Shown: positions 51,096 through 60,422 of the stretch, one piece after another | How the letters are laid out: each line of letters starts with the position of its first letter | Position numbering within the stretch: position 1 is the first letter of the stretch | Assembly (NCBI RefSeq): GCF_050433385.1 | Contig: NZ_JBNPXI010000013.1 | Location: forward strand, 1-64,000 | Direction: 5' to 3' | Length of the DNA stretch: 64,000 bases | Origin: Brassicibacter mesophilus | Lineage (GTDB): Bacteria; Bacillota; Clostridia; Tissierellales; Proteiniboraceae | Notes under the pieces: model-generated | Databases searched by the model: none | Told to the model about the DNA's origin: nothing | Seen by the model: only the letters and a program-made list of their open reading frames with translations | Position numbers and translations under genes: made by a program

Positions 51096-51557
51096 TTATA
51101 AAGTCAATTTATGTATTAATTTTTCTAACCTTCTTTTCTTTGTTTCTTCTTTCTTTGCTTCTTCAATCTTGTTTATCTCTTCTCTCTTAATATAATATGG
51201 TAATTCATTGAACTTTAAATTTGCAATTGGATTATTTCTTATAGCTTCTTGGATATACTCTGGTATAGTTAATTCCCTCTTTTGAACATCAGGTGTTAGA
51301 ATTACATGAATGCTGTCTCCTATTTCTTTTTTACATATCGATTTTACTTCTTTATTATAAACCATATAGTGTCCATTTTTACTAGGTAACAATGTCCCTG
51401 GAAAAAAGTGACCGTCAATTATAGCCTTTACATTAAATCTGCCCTTAGTTCCATACTCTTCTTCTACAGAAAATGGAATAAAGAATACTGTCCATTCCAT
51501 TTTGCCTTCAAGTTTTCGTAAAGTTGTATTAAATTCTTTACTCATATCTATTCTCAT
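51096..51557 (-). CDS. DUF1905/YdeI-like protein
   Basis: A 153-residue protein. Residues 10-95 are DUF1905 (WTVFFIPFSVEEEYGTKGR), and the end (IPEYIQEAIRNNP, then basic coiled helix to 153) resembles a shortened YdeI/OmdA 'bacteriocin-protection' tail. The biochemical role is unknown. ATG overlaps the DUF3795 stop as ATGA, so translation is coupled; GAGG is unusually close, in keeping with coupling. Confidence 0.65.
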   Translation of the reverse strand: MRIDMSKEFNTTLRKLEGKMEWTVFFIPFSVEEEYGTKGRFNVKAIIDGHFFPGTLLPSKNGHYMVYNKEVKSICKKEIGDSIHVILTPDVQKRELTIPEYIQEAIRNNPIANLKFNELPYYIKREEINKIEEAKKEETKKRRLEKLIHKLTL

Positions 51558-51895
51558 AGCCTCTCTCTTATTTGATCTAGTGTTTCTTTATTTTGGGGAG
51601 AATTTTTAAAAGGAATATCAAGCTTTGTACATGGGTATTCATTACAATAAGCACAGTTGTTTTTTCCCTTTCCAATTCCACATATACGTATTTCGCATTC
51701 CCTGCAAAACTTAAAAACAACATTAGAATCTGAGTGACATCCAGTACAATTTATATCTTCTGGGCTAACCTTATATTGGGGACTTGACCATTCCTCAGAA
51801 AGCTTTTCTTTTTGCGCTAAGTCGTTATTTTTAGTAGCAATAAACGCAGGACAATCATCACAAACTAAACCACAATATGCGACTATCTTATTCAT
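51554..51895 (-). CDS. DUF3795 cysteine-rich protein
   Basis: A 113-residue protein with nine or more cysteines in pairs: CGLVCDDCPAF, CTGCHSD, FCRECEIRICG and CAYCNEYPC. This is the DUF3795 pattern, presumably binding zinc or an iron-sulfur cluster; the function is not known. GAGG precedes ATG. It forms a two-gene operon with the DUF1905/YdeI-like gene through a 4-base overlap. Confidence 0.8.
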   Translation of the reverse strand: MNKIVAYCGLVCDDCPAFIATKNNDLAQKEKLSEEWSSPQYKVSPEDINCTGCHSDSNVVFKFCRECEIRICGIGKGKNNCAYCNEYPCTKLDIPFKNSPQNKETLDQIRERL

Positions 51896-52022
51896 TTCAC
51901 TTTCCTCGCCTTCCTATTATATTAACCTTTCAAAAAATATATCAACCCTCATCTCTCACATAACGTCTAACGCTTGTGATATACCTGAAATACACCTCAA
52001 ACAAATGCTTTTAGATTGAGCT

Positions 52023-52646
52023 TTATTTTAGATCAAGTAATTCGTTCAAATAGTTATATGCGTCAGCTAACCAAGGATGTACAACTTTTAGACTAGATTG
52101 ATTGTCATACAAATACTTTATAAAAGCAAACACTCCATTTTCCAATGACTGCTTTAATCCATCATGTACATTTTCTAAGTATGGAGGTGTTCCTTCTTGG
52201 TCCCATTTCAGCTTATCTGCAATAAATAAAATCATTTCTAATTGAGTTGGATTACTCTTTAGTGTTGTGTGACAACAAATAGCACTTAAAACTCTTTCAT
52301 TTGTTATCCCAAATATAACTCTTGCAATTTCTTTAGATAATTTTTGATGAATGATTGGTGGAAATTCTCTCTCTTCAGACAATATATCTATATATAACGA
52401 TTCAGAAACTTCTATCTTCTTCTCATTTGGAACAACAGCGCTAATATCATGCAAAATACCTGCTATTTTTGCCTCTTTATGGTTTACTCCAAATATACTG
52501 GCAAGCCGCTCTGCCTCGGCTGCTACACATTTTGAGTGCTCAGCGACAGTAACTTTGTTGTATTTATTAAGTAGATTAATACTTTCTCCAAATGTATCAT
52601 CTATAGACTCTAGTTGCTCCTTTAATTCTAATAAAATAGGATGCAT
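52023..52646 (-). CDS. YqeK-like HD-domain hydrolase
   Basis: A 207-residue HD-superfamily phosphohydrolase similar to YqeK, which hydrolyses symmetrical dinucleoside tetraphosphates (Ap4A). Metal and active-site motifs: EHSKCVAAEAERLA, GILHDIS (HD), CHTTLK and FIADKLKWDQ. Unlike usual yqeK it is not next to nadD or rsfS, so it may be an accessory paralogue with other substrates. GGGAGGGG precedes ATG. A 33-codon ORF lies 12 bases upstream. Confidence 0.75.
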   Translation of the reverse strand: MHPILLELKEQLESIDDTFGESINLLNKYNKVTVAEHSKCVAAEAERLASIFGVNHKEAKIAGILHDISAVVPNEKKIEVSESLYIDILSEEREFPPIIHQKLSKEIARVIFGITNERVLSAICCHTTLKSNPTQLEMILFIADKLKWDQEGTPPYLENVHDGLKQSLENGVFAFIKYLYDNQSSLKVVHPWLADAYNYLNELLDLK

Positions 52647-52658
52647 ATAAACCCCTCC

Positions 52659-52760
52659 CTATAATGCTGAAGAAATCGACCTAACTTGTCCAGTCGCCAG
52701 CCCATTTTCTTTTGATGAATTTTTAAGACAATTCTTTGCCTCTGATACAATATTAATCAT
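52659..52760 (-). CDS. Small ORF of 33 residues upstream of the YqeK-like gene
   Basis: ATG at 52760 has AAGGT at 7-8 bases and the frame ends at TAG just before the next ribosome site. The product MINIVSEAKNCLKNSSKENG followed by LATGQVRSISSAL is soluble and helix-prone. The spacing suggests co-translation with the HD hydrolase. It may be a real small protein or the N-terminal stump of a lost gene. No family recognised. Confidence 0.4.
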   Translation of the reverse strand: MINIVSEAKNCLKNSSKENGLATGQVRSISSAL

Positions 52761-52920
52761 ATGTATACCTTCTTTCTATCATAAAGATATTATTGAAATT
52801 TTCAAGCTAAAGTAAATTAAACAAAGCTAAGATATATATAAATCCTATGATTAAACTTCCAAGCTCTTTATCTAGCTTCTCTTTTATATGATAAATTTTT
52901 TAATTTTAGTTTTTTTCTCA

Positions 52921-53820
52921 TCACGCGTGGGATAAAACTGGAAACATTATTTTAATATTATTAAAAATTTTCAATTTGTCTTTCATGACAAAAAGGGTTG
53001 TATCCTCTTCTTGTAATAAGTTATTATCAAATGAAGATGTGTTTTTAGGTGTAAACCCCAAAACTATTTTTTTAGTCTCTTTGTTTGCTATTGCTTCAAT
53101 GATATTATCTAATGACACATTCCATTTACAGTAAATATCGTTTAAAAACAATATGTCATCTTTAAATTCTGCTATTATAATAGCATCAAGATGCTTGATA
53201 TAATAAACATTTTCTTTCATAAGTGATGTGCAATAGAACATAATTAGTGACGCATTATCATGTATAGCCAACTGAGCAAACTTTAATGAGCCATTGATTG
53301 TATCAAAAAGAAAATTTCTATCTTTTTTATTTGACATGTCTAATTTTATGATATCTGATGCTAAGCTTCTTGCGAATATTTCTTTAGAGTATTGATATTC
53401 GGGCACAGAGCTAAAGCCAAATTTAGGGTAAAAATCAAGAACACTATTATTGGCAAAAAGATATATTAAATCACATCTATCTTTCCATTCCTCTAATACT
53501 TTTTCCATAAGATATCTGCTCAAGCCTTGGTTTCTATATTCTTTATCTGTCATAACCGTACCAATTTGTATAAATCTCTTTTTTTCTCCCATTAAGAAGA
53601 AATCCATGATACTGACAGATACATTAGAAATAATTGTATTACCGTCTATAAGTGCATATGGAATATATTTATCTTTCCAATACCCATTTTGGTACCATTG
53701 TTCAAAATCGAATCCATACGTTTTTCTTGTTAAATTATTATAGCTATTTCTTAGTACATCATTATCCTTGAAATTAACAGCATATCCATAAGTTTTTTCA
53801 TTTATTTTTATATAATCCAT
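52921..53820 (-). CDS. GNAT-family acetyltransferase, two-domain type
   Basis: A 299-residue protein. The N-terminal half is a GNAT fold with acetyl-CoA motif EYRNQGLSRYLMEKV and FYPKFGFSSVPEYQYS. The C-terminal half (about 160-299) resembles the second lobe of Eis/YitI-type acetyltransferases. Substrate unknown. GGAAGGGGG precedes ATG. Single-gene unit. Confidence 0.8.
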   Translation of the reverse strand: MDYIKINEKTYGYAVNFKDNDVLRNSYNNLTRKTYGFDFEQWYQNGYWKDKYIPYALIDGNTIISNVSVSIMDFFLMGEKKRFIQIGTVMTDKEYRNQGLSRYLMEKVLEEWKDRCDLIYLFANNSVLDFYPKFGFSSVPEYQYSKEIFARSLASDIIKLDMSNKKDRNFLFDTINGSLKFAQLAIHDNASLIMFYCTSLMKENVYYIKHLDAIIIAEFKDDILFLNDIYCKWNVSLDNIIEAIANKETKKIVLGFTPKNTSSFDNNLLQEEDTTLFVMKDKLKIFNNIKIMFPVLSHA

Positions 53821-53888
53821 ACCATGCCCCCTTCCTAATTTTATAGGAAACTCAATAATATATTGAAATAAATAATTGAATAAATACT

Positions 53889-54035
53889 TCAGACACGAAA
53901 GAACTGCACTATCATGACTGGTCCAGTATTTTTAATGTCTGTACAATATGTCATTTCTGCTCTAACTCTAATAAAAATACTTACTACATGTAGTAAGTTA
54001 TGCAAATTAACTCCAGTTTTTAAATATATCAAAAT
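53889..54035 (-). pseudogene. Possible 3' gene remnant in a 470-base gap
   Basis: A start-less minus-strand frame of about 49 codons ends at TGA (53891-53889); its end reads FIRVRAEMTYCTDIKNTGP then VMIVQFFRV, more protein-like than surrounding DNA. A perfect 20-bp palindrome (53979-53998) lies within it. The rest of 53821-54292 is AT-rich, and a short plus-strand frame there is not convincing. Weakly supported. Confidence 0.25.
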
Positions 54036-54292
54036 TGTAATTTATTATTTTATTACCAATATTATTATTCTATTTTTATACTTGATCTCCTTTTACTATT
54101 TTAACTGAACTCGACATTATACGCTAAATAGAGTTTTTAGGTTTTCTCTATTTGAATAAATACAGATAATTTTGGAGTAAAGCTATTTAGTATTTGTGAT
54201 TTTTTCTTAGAGAAAAATACTTGTGGATATAATAGATATGGAAATAAGATCATTATTTTGAAAAAAGTTAAGGTAGGTTTGATAACACACAT

Positions 54293-54883
54293 TTACTTAA
54301 CATTATCTAAATATTCTTTAATTGTTTTTAATGTAGATTCTATTTCTGGTGCCTGTAGGAACATTTTCTTTTGTTTACATGAAATTCTTAATAATTTAGA
54401 TAACTGCTTAAAACACATTCTATTGAATATTAATCTCCTAGAATTAGTTATGGTTACATCAAGCTGCTTTATTTCTTGCTCATTAAAATCAAATGCTTGA
54501 TCCTGAATGTTTTCTCTTAAAGGTGTAAAGCTTAGCTTTTTCGGAGTAATCTTTAAAATTCCAAATGTAGGTCCATCAAACTTTACTAGATTGCATACGA
54601 TAGATATGGTCTCTTTATTATTGTCACAACTATCTTGTGTTCTTTTATAGAACTCATCTATTAATTTCTGATTTTCTTTATAAAGATTATCTGGCATAAA
54701 AAAATATATTAATATCCCAATTAAGGGAACAGATAATGAATTAATTGTAAATAATGCTGTGTCAAAAAAGAAAAACATAAGTATAGTATATGTAAAGCTC
54801 CAGGCAATGAGATTCCTTGCCCTAAAGCTTCTAAAGTACATCCTATTAAATACATCTACTGATTCTTTACTATTAATAGTCAT
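54293..54883 (-). CDS. Hypothetical membrane protein, YcxB-like
   Basis: A 196-residue protein with a paired hydrophobic segment at about 22-62 (IAWSFTYTILMFFFF, then LSVPLIGILIYFFMP) and a cytoplasmic C-terminal domain with alternating strands (FGILKITPKKLSFTPL). The layout resembles YcxB/PH-like membrane proteins, without certainty. ATG at 54883 follows GGGGGAG; an upstream in-frame ATG has no site. Confidence 0.5.
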   Translation of the reverse strand: MTINSKESVDVFNRMYFRSFRARNLIAWSFTYTILMFFFFDTALFTINSLSVPLIGILIYFFMPDNLYKENQKLIDEFYKRTQDSCDNNKETISIVCNLVKFDGPTFGILKITPKKLSFTPLRENIQDQAFDFNEQEIKQLDVTITNSRRLIFNRMCFKQLSKLLRISCKQKKMFLQAPEIESTLKTIKEYLDNVK

Positions 54884-54924
54884 TATTGCTCCCCCAAATC
54901 TTAGTAATAACATGTATGCTCATA

Positions 54925-55542
54925 TTAAAATCCTAACTCGTTATTTACGATAAAAAGTTTCATTCTGTCTTTTACGAATTGACCTTCTATAATAGCTAAG
55001 TTAAAACAAACTCTTTCGTCTGTTTTACAGTCCACACATTTCTCTAGCTTTAAACAAGGCGGATTATATCCAGCCCTCTTTGCATTCAGTGGAGCTGATA
55101 TGTTTCTAGCTCTGTTTATGGCATCGTCTAGTGTATTACATATCTTATTCTTTCCAACAACAACTATTACATTGTCTGGACCATACATCATTGCTGCTAC
55201 TCTGTTTCCACTATGGTCTATATTTACTAAATGTCCTTCTTTTGAGACAGCATTTGTTCCTGTTATATACCAATCAGCTAATAGCGACTTTTTTTTCATC
55301 TGCTTACTTTCTTCTTTACTTGCAGCCAGTGTTTTATCAAATACAATATTTCCTCTTTCCTTTAGTATCTTTGATACATTGATTTCCTTTAAAGTTTTTG
55401 AGTTTCCAATGCCTACTGAACAATCTAAATGTATTAATTCAATTATTTTATTCTTAACATCTTCTAATGTTTCAAAAAAAGAAACATCTATGTTTCTAGC
55501 CTTAAAATTTCTTATTATTTCTAATCTCATGCTCTTATCCAT
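54925..55542 (-). CDS. LUD-domain (lactate utilisation C-like) protein
   Basis: A 205-residue LUD-domain protein: VGIGNSKTLKEINV, AVSKEGHLVNIDHSGNRVAA and VVGKNKI, then a cysteine group CLKLEKCVDCKTDERVC that may hold a metal or cluster. Relatives take part in lactate oxidation (LutB/LutC), but this short free-standing form is common in Clostridia without lut genes. ATG at 55542 lies 9 bases after GGAGG. Function unproven. Confidence 0.8.
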   Translation of the reverse strand: MDKSMRLEIIRNFKARNIDVSFFETLEDVKNKIIELIHLDCSVGIGNSKTLKEINVSKILKERGNIVFDKTLAASKEESKQMKKKSLLADWYITGTNAVSKEGHLVNIDHSGNRVAAMMYGPDNVIVVVGKNKICNTLDDAINRARNISAPLNAKRAGYNPPCLKLEKCVDCKTDERVCFNLAIIEGQFVKDRMKLFIVNNELGF

Positions 55543-55599
55543 CTTGTTCAACCTCCCTAGTATTTTTACAAGAAACGCCCACCAAATAATAAAGATTTA

Positions 55600-56151
55600 T
55601 TATAAGCTCTCCCTATATTCATGTTCAAGAATCGAATACAGGAATGAGTCCCTCCAACTTCCCTTTTGCCATTTATGTTCTCTTAAATGGCCTTCTTTTT
55701 TCATCCCTATCTTCTCTAACACTTTCGCTGACCCAATATTATTGGGATCGCATGTAGCAAAGATCCTATGTAATTTTAAATCTTCGAATCCAAACTTAAT
55801 AATGTATTTAGCTGTCTCTGAACCATATCCATTTTCCCAATACTGCTTATTATAACAGTATCCAATCCAACCTTCTTTATTGTACGAGTTTGATACATGT
55901 ATTGAACAAGCACCGATTAAATTATCATCTTCTTTTGTTACGACTCCGATTTCATAATCATATCTTGGATTATCATATTGGTATTTTATAACTCTATCTA
56001 AAAAAACTTTTGTATCTGCTTCATTATTTGGTCCCCAAGGTAGATATTTTGATACTTCAGGGTCTGAAGCATAACTATGAATAGATAAAAAATCACCTTC
56101 ATTTAGTTCCCTTAAAATAAGTCTTTCTGTCTCTATAGTATAAAAGAACAT
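55600..56151 (-). CDS. RimJ/RimL-type GNAT acetyltransferase
   Basis: A 183-residue GNAT of the ribosomal-protein/alanine acetyltransferase branch: ETERLILRELNEGDF, GSETAKYIIKFGFEDLKLHR, and ATCDPNNIGSAKVLEKIGMKKEG. These enzymes acetylate N-termini or small amines; the target here is unknown. AAGGAAGTG precedes ATG. Single-gene unit. Confidence 0.88.
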   Translation of the reverse strand: MFFYTIETERLILRELNEGDFLSIHSYASDPEVSKYLPWGPNNEADTKVFLDRVIKYQYDNPRYDYEIGVVTKEDDNLIGACSIHVSNSYNKEGWIGYCYNKQYWENGYGSETAKYIIKFGFEDLKLHRIFATCDPNNIGSAKVLEKIGMKKEGHLREHKWQKGSWRDSFLYSILEHEYRESL

Positions 56152-56332
56152 ATTAAATCACTTCCTTATAAATACAAAATAGATATCCTAACACTATAAA
56201 CATTAGAATACTTCAAACAATTATGAATAAAAAGACTTCATATCCTTGTCCTTAAATTAACCTCATATAGTCACGGTATATGTGTTAGTTAGCTGTTAGC
56301 AATAAACGTTAAAATACTATACACATTTATCT

Positions 56333-57112
56333 CTATTTTTTCCTAGCTAAGTACAGTGCAACTAAGTGTTGCTTTTGAATTTTACCTCCATATCCATGAA
56401 TTATATCTGTAATTCCTTCAAATAATAGTTCTCTATTCTCTTCAGGTAATAACCTATGTTTTGAATGAGTATCTAATAAAGCTATATATTCTTCAGCCGT
56501 ATAAGTTTCATTCCATTCATATTCTTTGATAGTCAAATCTTCAAACAAGTCGAAACTCAGTATTAATTGCTTTGTGGTATTTATAGCATCTTTAGGTAAA
56601 GGTATTTTAGAATCATCTAGTTGTGGTGCATATTTATGATAAACTTTTCTTATATCAGAGTAGATATCATTATATGATTGAACATGAACAGTCCAAAAGA
56701 AGCCTATTGACCCTTTTTTATTCAATAAGTTCGCTACCTTAGGATACCCTAACGCAGGATCTATAAAGTGAAATGAAGTAGCTGCTATTGCCAGGTCAAA
56801 GTTATCATGATCACTAGACCATTCTTCAAAAGGCATATTAAACACTTTTACAGTGGTTGCTTCTTTAAATTTTTCTTTCGTTAATTTCGCTAATTCGCTA
56901 CCCAACTCAATACAAGTAAAATTCTTATACCCCAGATCCACAAACCCCTGAGTAGCTTTTCCAGTGCCACACCCTATTTCTAATATTTTGCTACCTTTTT
57001 TAATATCAGAATATTTTACTATGTCATCAAATAATTCTATAGGATAAGTCGGTCTTATCCTCTCATATTTCTTTGATACCTCATTAAATGTTTCTTTTCT
57101 CTCTTTCGTCAT
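56333..57112 (-). CDS. Class I SAM-dependent methyltransferase
   Basis: A 259-residue small-molecule methyltransferase. SAM-binding motif ILEIGCGTGKATQGF near 42-56, acidic residue in FTCIELGSELA, and AIAATSFHFIDP. The N-terminal 'F...S..Y...RP.YP' pattern is typical of this branch. Substrate unknown. AAGGGGG precedes ATG. The gap after its stop carries a copy of the recurring motif (56275-56292). Confidence 0.87.
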   Translation of the reverse strand: MTKERKETFNEVSKKYERIRPTYPIELFDDIVKYSDIKKGSKILEIGCGTGKATQGFVDLGYKNFTCIELGSELAKLTKEKFKEATTVKVFNMPFEEWSSDHDNFDLAIAATSFHFIDPALGYPKVANLLNKKGSIGFFWTVHVQSYNDIYSDIRKVYHKYAPQLDDSKIPLPKDAINTTKQLILSFDLFEDLTIKEYEWNETYTAEEYIALLDTHSKHRLLPEENRELLFEGITDIIHGYGGKIQKQHLVALYLARKK

Positions 57113-57187
57113 CTCTTATCCCCCTTTTAGCTATATATCCTAAATATTCTGAACTAATTATTTCTATTATACGATTTTTCTAATCTA

Positions 57188-57817
57188 TTATTTAAAATAA
57201 ACTTTCAGCACAAGTGCCCAATCTGATTTCTTCACTGTATCTTCAATGGTTGGTTCAGGTGAATATCCTTCATCTTGTTTATTATCTATTCCAATTAAAG
57301 CCCATGCTGCAACTTCTTCTGTATCCTTCCCTACTACTGGCTCTAATAGGTTATATACACTTGATCCATAGTCTAAATCATACCTATCTATTATTGTTCT
57401 AAAACTTGATCTATCAATTGCAGTTGTCATAATCATTTTAGGTGCCGTTTTAAAGTCATCAAGTAGAAAGTTATCTTTTATACTTATACTTATTAATCCA
57501 TTGTATTCACTTTTATTTTCATTAGGATATGCTACTCGAATACCAAAATCACCATAAGAATCCTTTAATTTTCCTTCCTCCCAGATCTCGTATTTAGTTT
57601 GAATCCACTCTTTATCACCTTTATATTGTATTTTTACACAACCGGTTTTCATATCTAGATGAGGTTCTAGTTTCTTCAATTCAGCAGTTTCAAATAATGA
57701 AGTGGGCGTTACTATGAATGTCCCCTTTGCTAACCCTTCATCCTCTATTGTTTGAATAGAAGTGCTACATCCTACAAGAAGTATACACATAAAAACTAGT
57801 AGACAAATCTTCTTCAT
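57188..57817 (-). CDS. Hypothetical lipoprotein
   Basis: A 209-residue lipoprotein (lipobox LLVGC, cysteine 17) with an acidic extracellular domain. It contains IKDNFLLDDFKTAPKMIMTT and GYSPEPTIEDT but no family is recognised. GAGGAGG precedes ATG. Single-gene unit between the methyltransferase and Nudix genes. Confidence 0.6.
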   Translation of the reverse strand: MKKICLLVFMCILLVGCSTSIQTIEDEGLAKGTFIVTPTSLFETAELKKLEPHLDMKTGCVKIQYKGDKEWIQTKYEIWEEGKLKDSYGDFGIRVAYPNENKSEYNGLISISIKDNFLLDDFKTAPKMIMTTAIDRSSFRTIIDRYDLDYGSSVYNLLEPVVGKDTEEVAAWALIGIDNKQDEGYSPEPTIEDTVKKSDWALVLKVYFK

Positions 57818-57908
57818 GCCATCTCCTCCTCGTAACTCTTAATATTCTACTGTCACAATTATTTTGTCCTCAATGAAATATTGAGGATACGTGCTAGTTC
57901 AATATATA

Positions 57909-58526
57909 TTAGTCAAATACAGTTTCGAACTTGTCTTCTTGCCTTGCTTGAAAGCATAATTCTATTTGTTCTTTAGAATTTCTTCCTTCAGATAATTCTG
58001 GCAGGCTTTCTATCTTAAAGAAACCACATGTACTTGTCTCTATGTTGTCTCCATACTCGCCTTGGATATAATCACACTCTACAAATATGTTATATACTGA
58101 ATACGGATAATTATCTGTTCTGTGTTTTTGCCTGTCGAATATTGCTATTATTCTCTTTGGTTGTACTTCTGCACCTGCTTCTTCCATAGCTTCTTTCTTT
58201 ACATTCTCATAAACTGACTTATCGATATCAGCCCATCCCCCAGGAAGTGCCCATTTATTATCTGATTTTTCTTTAACAAGCAATATCTCTCCATCTTTAA
58301 ATATTGCTGCTCTGATAGCAACCTTTGGAGTTTGGTATCCTGATTCATTCCCAAACAGATCTTTAAGCTTTGAATGATCAATTTCAGTATATTTACTCAT
58401 GATTTCTAAACTTATCTCTCTAATTTGTTGGAATCGCTCTATATCAAATATATCCTTTGAATATTCTAACCCTGCTTGTGAAGTTGATTGTAACTGTTTC
58501 GCCCATTTTAACCATTGTCTTTCCAT
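57909..58526 (-). CDS. Nudix hydrolase with N-terminal Nudix_N domain
   Basis: A 205-residue protein. The first 60 residues form the small helical domain often preceding ADP-ribose pyrophosphatase-like Nudix enzymes. The Nudix box GGWADIDKSVYENVKKEAME then EAGAEV is near 103-128, with KE in place of the more usual RE. It probably hydrolyses a nucleotide sugar such as ADP-ribose. ATG at 58526 follows AAAGGAG. It is separated from the kinase gene upstream by 21 bases, so the two are likely co-transcribed. Confidence 0.85.
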   Translation of the reverse strand: MERQWLKWAKQLQSTSQAGLEYSKDIFDIERFQQIREISLEIMSKYTEIDHSKLKDLFGNESGYQTPKVAIRAAIFKDGEILLVKEKSDNKWALPGGWADIDKSVYENVKKEAMEEAGAEVQPKRIIAIFDRQKHRTDNYPYSVYNIFVECDYIQGEYGDNIETSTCGFFKIESLPELSEGRNSKEQIELCFQARQEDKFETVFD

Positions 58527-58547
58527 CAAATTTCTCCTTTAACCTTA

Positions 58548-59450
58548 TTACTTTAACCTGTCGAGTAATTTTCTTCCTAATGAAAAAAATCTATCATCAC
58601 CAATACTTGCTCCATATGTTATATCTGCTATAGCCATTTTCACACTCACAATTTTAAGCTGAAGCTGCTTTTCTAAGCTGTCATCTAATCCATATCCTTC
58701 AAATAATGCTTTCCTCAATCTAAGTCTATCTTGAGTGTACCTTTCAATTACTACTCCAAAACTATCAACATCAATTCCCCAAAGCATATTCTCGAAATCT
58801 ATAAACCCGGTAAACATACCATTTTCATCTACCATCCAGTTATTTTGCGAAAAATCCCAGTTTGTAGGGACTGACCTACTGTTTGTAAAAACATCACTTT
58901 GCTTCATACACCATTCAACTAGTTTCTTATCGCTATTATTAAGCAATTCTTTATCATATCCTGATTTTAAAATATCTTCTAAGGCTGAATTAATATAATG
59001 AACTGGGTCTGTTTTCACATTGTTTTCAAGAGGCAAGCCATCAATTCCTAGAATTCCAAAAAATGTTCCTTCAAAATTATCATGTAGCCGTCTGAGTAAT
59101 TCTCCTGCTTTATAGTAAGCTGTTTCCAATATAGTTTCGTCATTAATTTGATATTCATTTATTGTTCTGCCATAGATGGGAGTAGTTATTATTCCATAAA
59201 AGTTATCATCACAAAAATAGTGTATCAGTATAGGTGCATATTCTTTAAATATATGAGTCCAGTTTTTATATGCATAAACTTCAGGACTCCAATGGCTCAG
59301 TCTGTTATATACCTTAACAAACATTCTCTCATTCTTAGCATTGATTTCTAATACTCCTGTCCTATTACTACTATTCCTATGATCTCTAATAATTTCAAAT
59401 TCTCCTACAAATGAATTAATCGTATTAGCAGCTTTTTCATTAATAATCAT
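58548..59450 (-). CDS. APH-type phosphotransferase
   Basis: A 300-residue kinase-like protein of the aminoglycoside/choline kinase superfamily. The catalytic loop NWDFSQNNWMVD near 205 carries the base aspartate in an N-W-D variant of HGD, and IDFENMLWGID holds the metal aspartate. N-terminal lobe VYNRLSHWSPEVYAY. The substrate could be an antibiotic or a metabolite; neighbours give no clue. ATG at 59450 has GAGGAG 7 bases upstream. Likely in an operon with the Nudix gene. Confidence 0.8.
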   Translation of the reverse strand: MIINEKAANTINSFVGEFEIIRDHRNSSNRTGVLEINAKNERMFVKVYNRLSHWSPEVYAYKNWTHIFKEYAPILIHYFCDDNFYGIITTPIYGRTINEYQINDETILETAYYKAGELLRRLHDNFEGTFFGILGIDGLPLENNVKTDPVHYINSALEDILKSGYDKELLNNSDKKLVEWCMKQSDVFTNSRSVPTNWDFSQNNWMVDENGMFTGFIDFENMLWGIDVDSFGVVIERYTQDRLRLRKALFEGYGLDDSLEKQLQLKIVSVKMAIADITYGASIGDDRFFSLGRKLLDRLK

Positions 59451-59577
59451 TTTCATTCTCCTCACCTACTACTATATAAACCTCCAATAATGTAAAAAAT
59501 AAACATAAACAGGGTTTAGTCTTACTGATTTTCAAGTCTCATACTACAAATCAGATTCATAAAATTGATATAGTTTA

Positions 59578-60228
59578 TTATCTAATTTGCAGAATATCTC
59601 GTAAATTGATTTCTTTAATTGAGTCTACAACAATATCTGCATGTGATAAGTTTTGATTACCAGAGTTAATATTTCTATATCCTATACATCTCATCCCGGC
59701 ATTTTTTGCAGCCAAAACTCCATTTGTAGAGTCTTCAATTACAATACATGCTTCAGCTTTAACTCCTAATTGATTAGCTGCCTCAATATAAACATCAGGT
59801 GCTGGCTTCCCCCTAGGCACTTCTTCTCCACTTACTATACACGAAAAATAGCCTAGTAAATCAAACTTCTTAAGTACCTCTTCTATAAATCTTCTTGGTG
59901 ATGAGGAAGCAATTCCAACTGGTACAGAGTGTTTTTTCAGTTGAAATAGTAACTCTGTAATACCTTGTATAGGTGAGATGTCTAATTCTCTTATAATTCT
60001 AATTTTATTTTCTAATTGATAGTTAATAATTTCATCAATTGATTGGATTAAGCTGTACTCATCCTTTATTAAAGACCACATTTCAGGATTTGTCATACCA
60101 ACATACTTCTCCAGCTCTTTACTTGAGATGCTAAATCCAAAATAGTCCATAGTTTTAATATCTACGTCAAAATGAATTGGCTCACTATCTATGATTACTC
60201 CATCCATATCGAATATAACTGTATTCAC
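59578..60228 (-). CDS. HAD phosphatase/beta-phosphoglucomutase-like
   Basis: A 216-residue subclass IA HAD enzyme. DMDGVIIDSEP gives the nucleophile and acid aspartates; GIASSSPRRFIEEVL is motif II; GKPAPDVYIEAA holds the lysine; IEDSTNGVLAAKNAGM is motif IV. This is typical of phosphatases for sugar phosphates and of beta-phosphoglucomutase. It starts with GTG after GGAGG. Single-gene unit. Confidence 0.88.
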   Translation of the reverse strand: MNTVIFDMDGVIIDSEPIHFDVDIKTMDYFGFSISSKELEKYVGMTNPEMWSLIKDEYSLIQSIDEIINYQLENKIRIIRELDISPIQGITELLFQLKKHSVPVGIASSSPRRFIEEVLKKFDLLGYFSCIVSGEEVPRGKPAPDVYIEAANQLGVKAEACIVIEDSTNGVLAAKNAGMRCIGYRNINSGNQNLSHADIVVDSIKEINLRDILQIR

Positions 60229-60422
60229 ATTTTATTCCTCCAATTTTTATTTATCAATTAATCAATATTCATAAAACAAAATATAATTCCTTGATATTAA
60301 CATCTGGCTTAAATAAGAATACTATTTTATTATGATTTCTGTAACTGCTCAGTAGCTCCTAATGCTCTAATACTATTTGTAAGATTTTTATAATCATATA
60401 TGGTACGCTGTTTATAACATTC

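Noticed and set aside
51953..51988. Possible integron attC site (GTTAGAC box on the minus strand)
   Set aside because: Only one box is clear, no paired RYYYAAC partner at the right distance, and no integrase gene is visible; kept only as part of the recurring-motif observation.
53914..54108. 64-codon plus-strand frame in the gap upstream of the two-domain GNAT gene
   Set aside because: AT-driven hydrophobic composition, no ribosome site and no family similarity.
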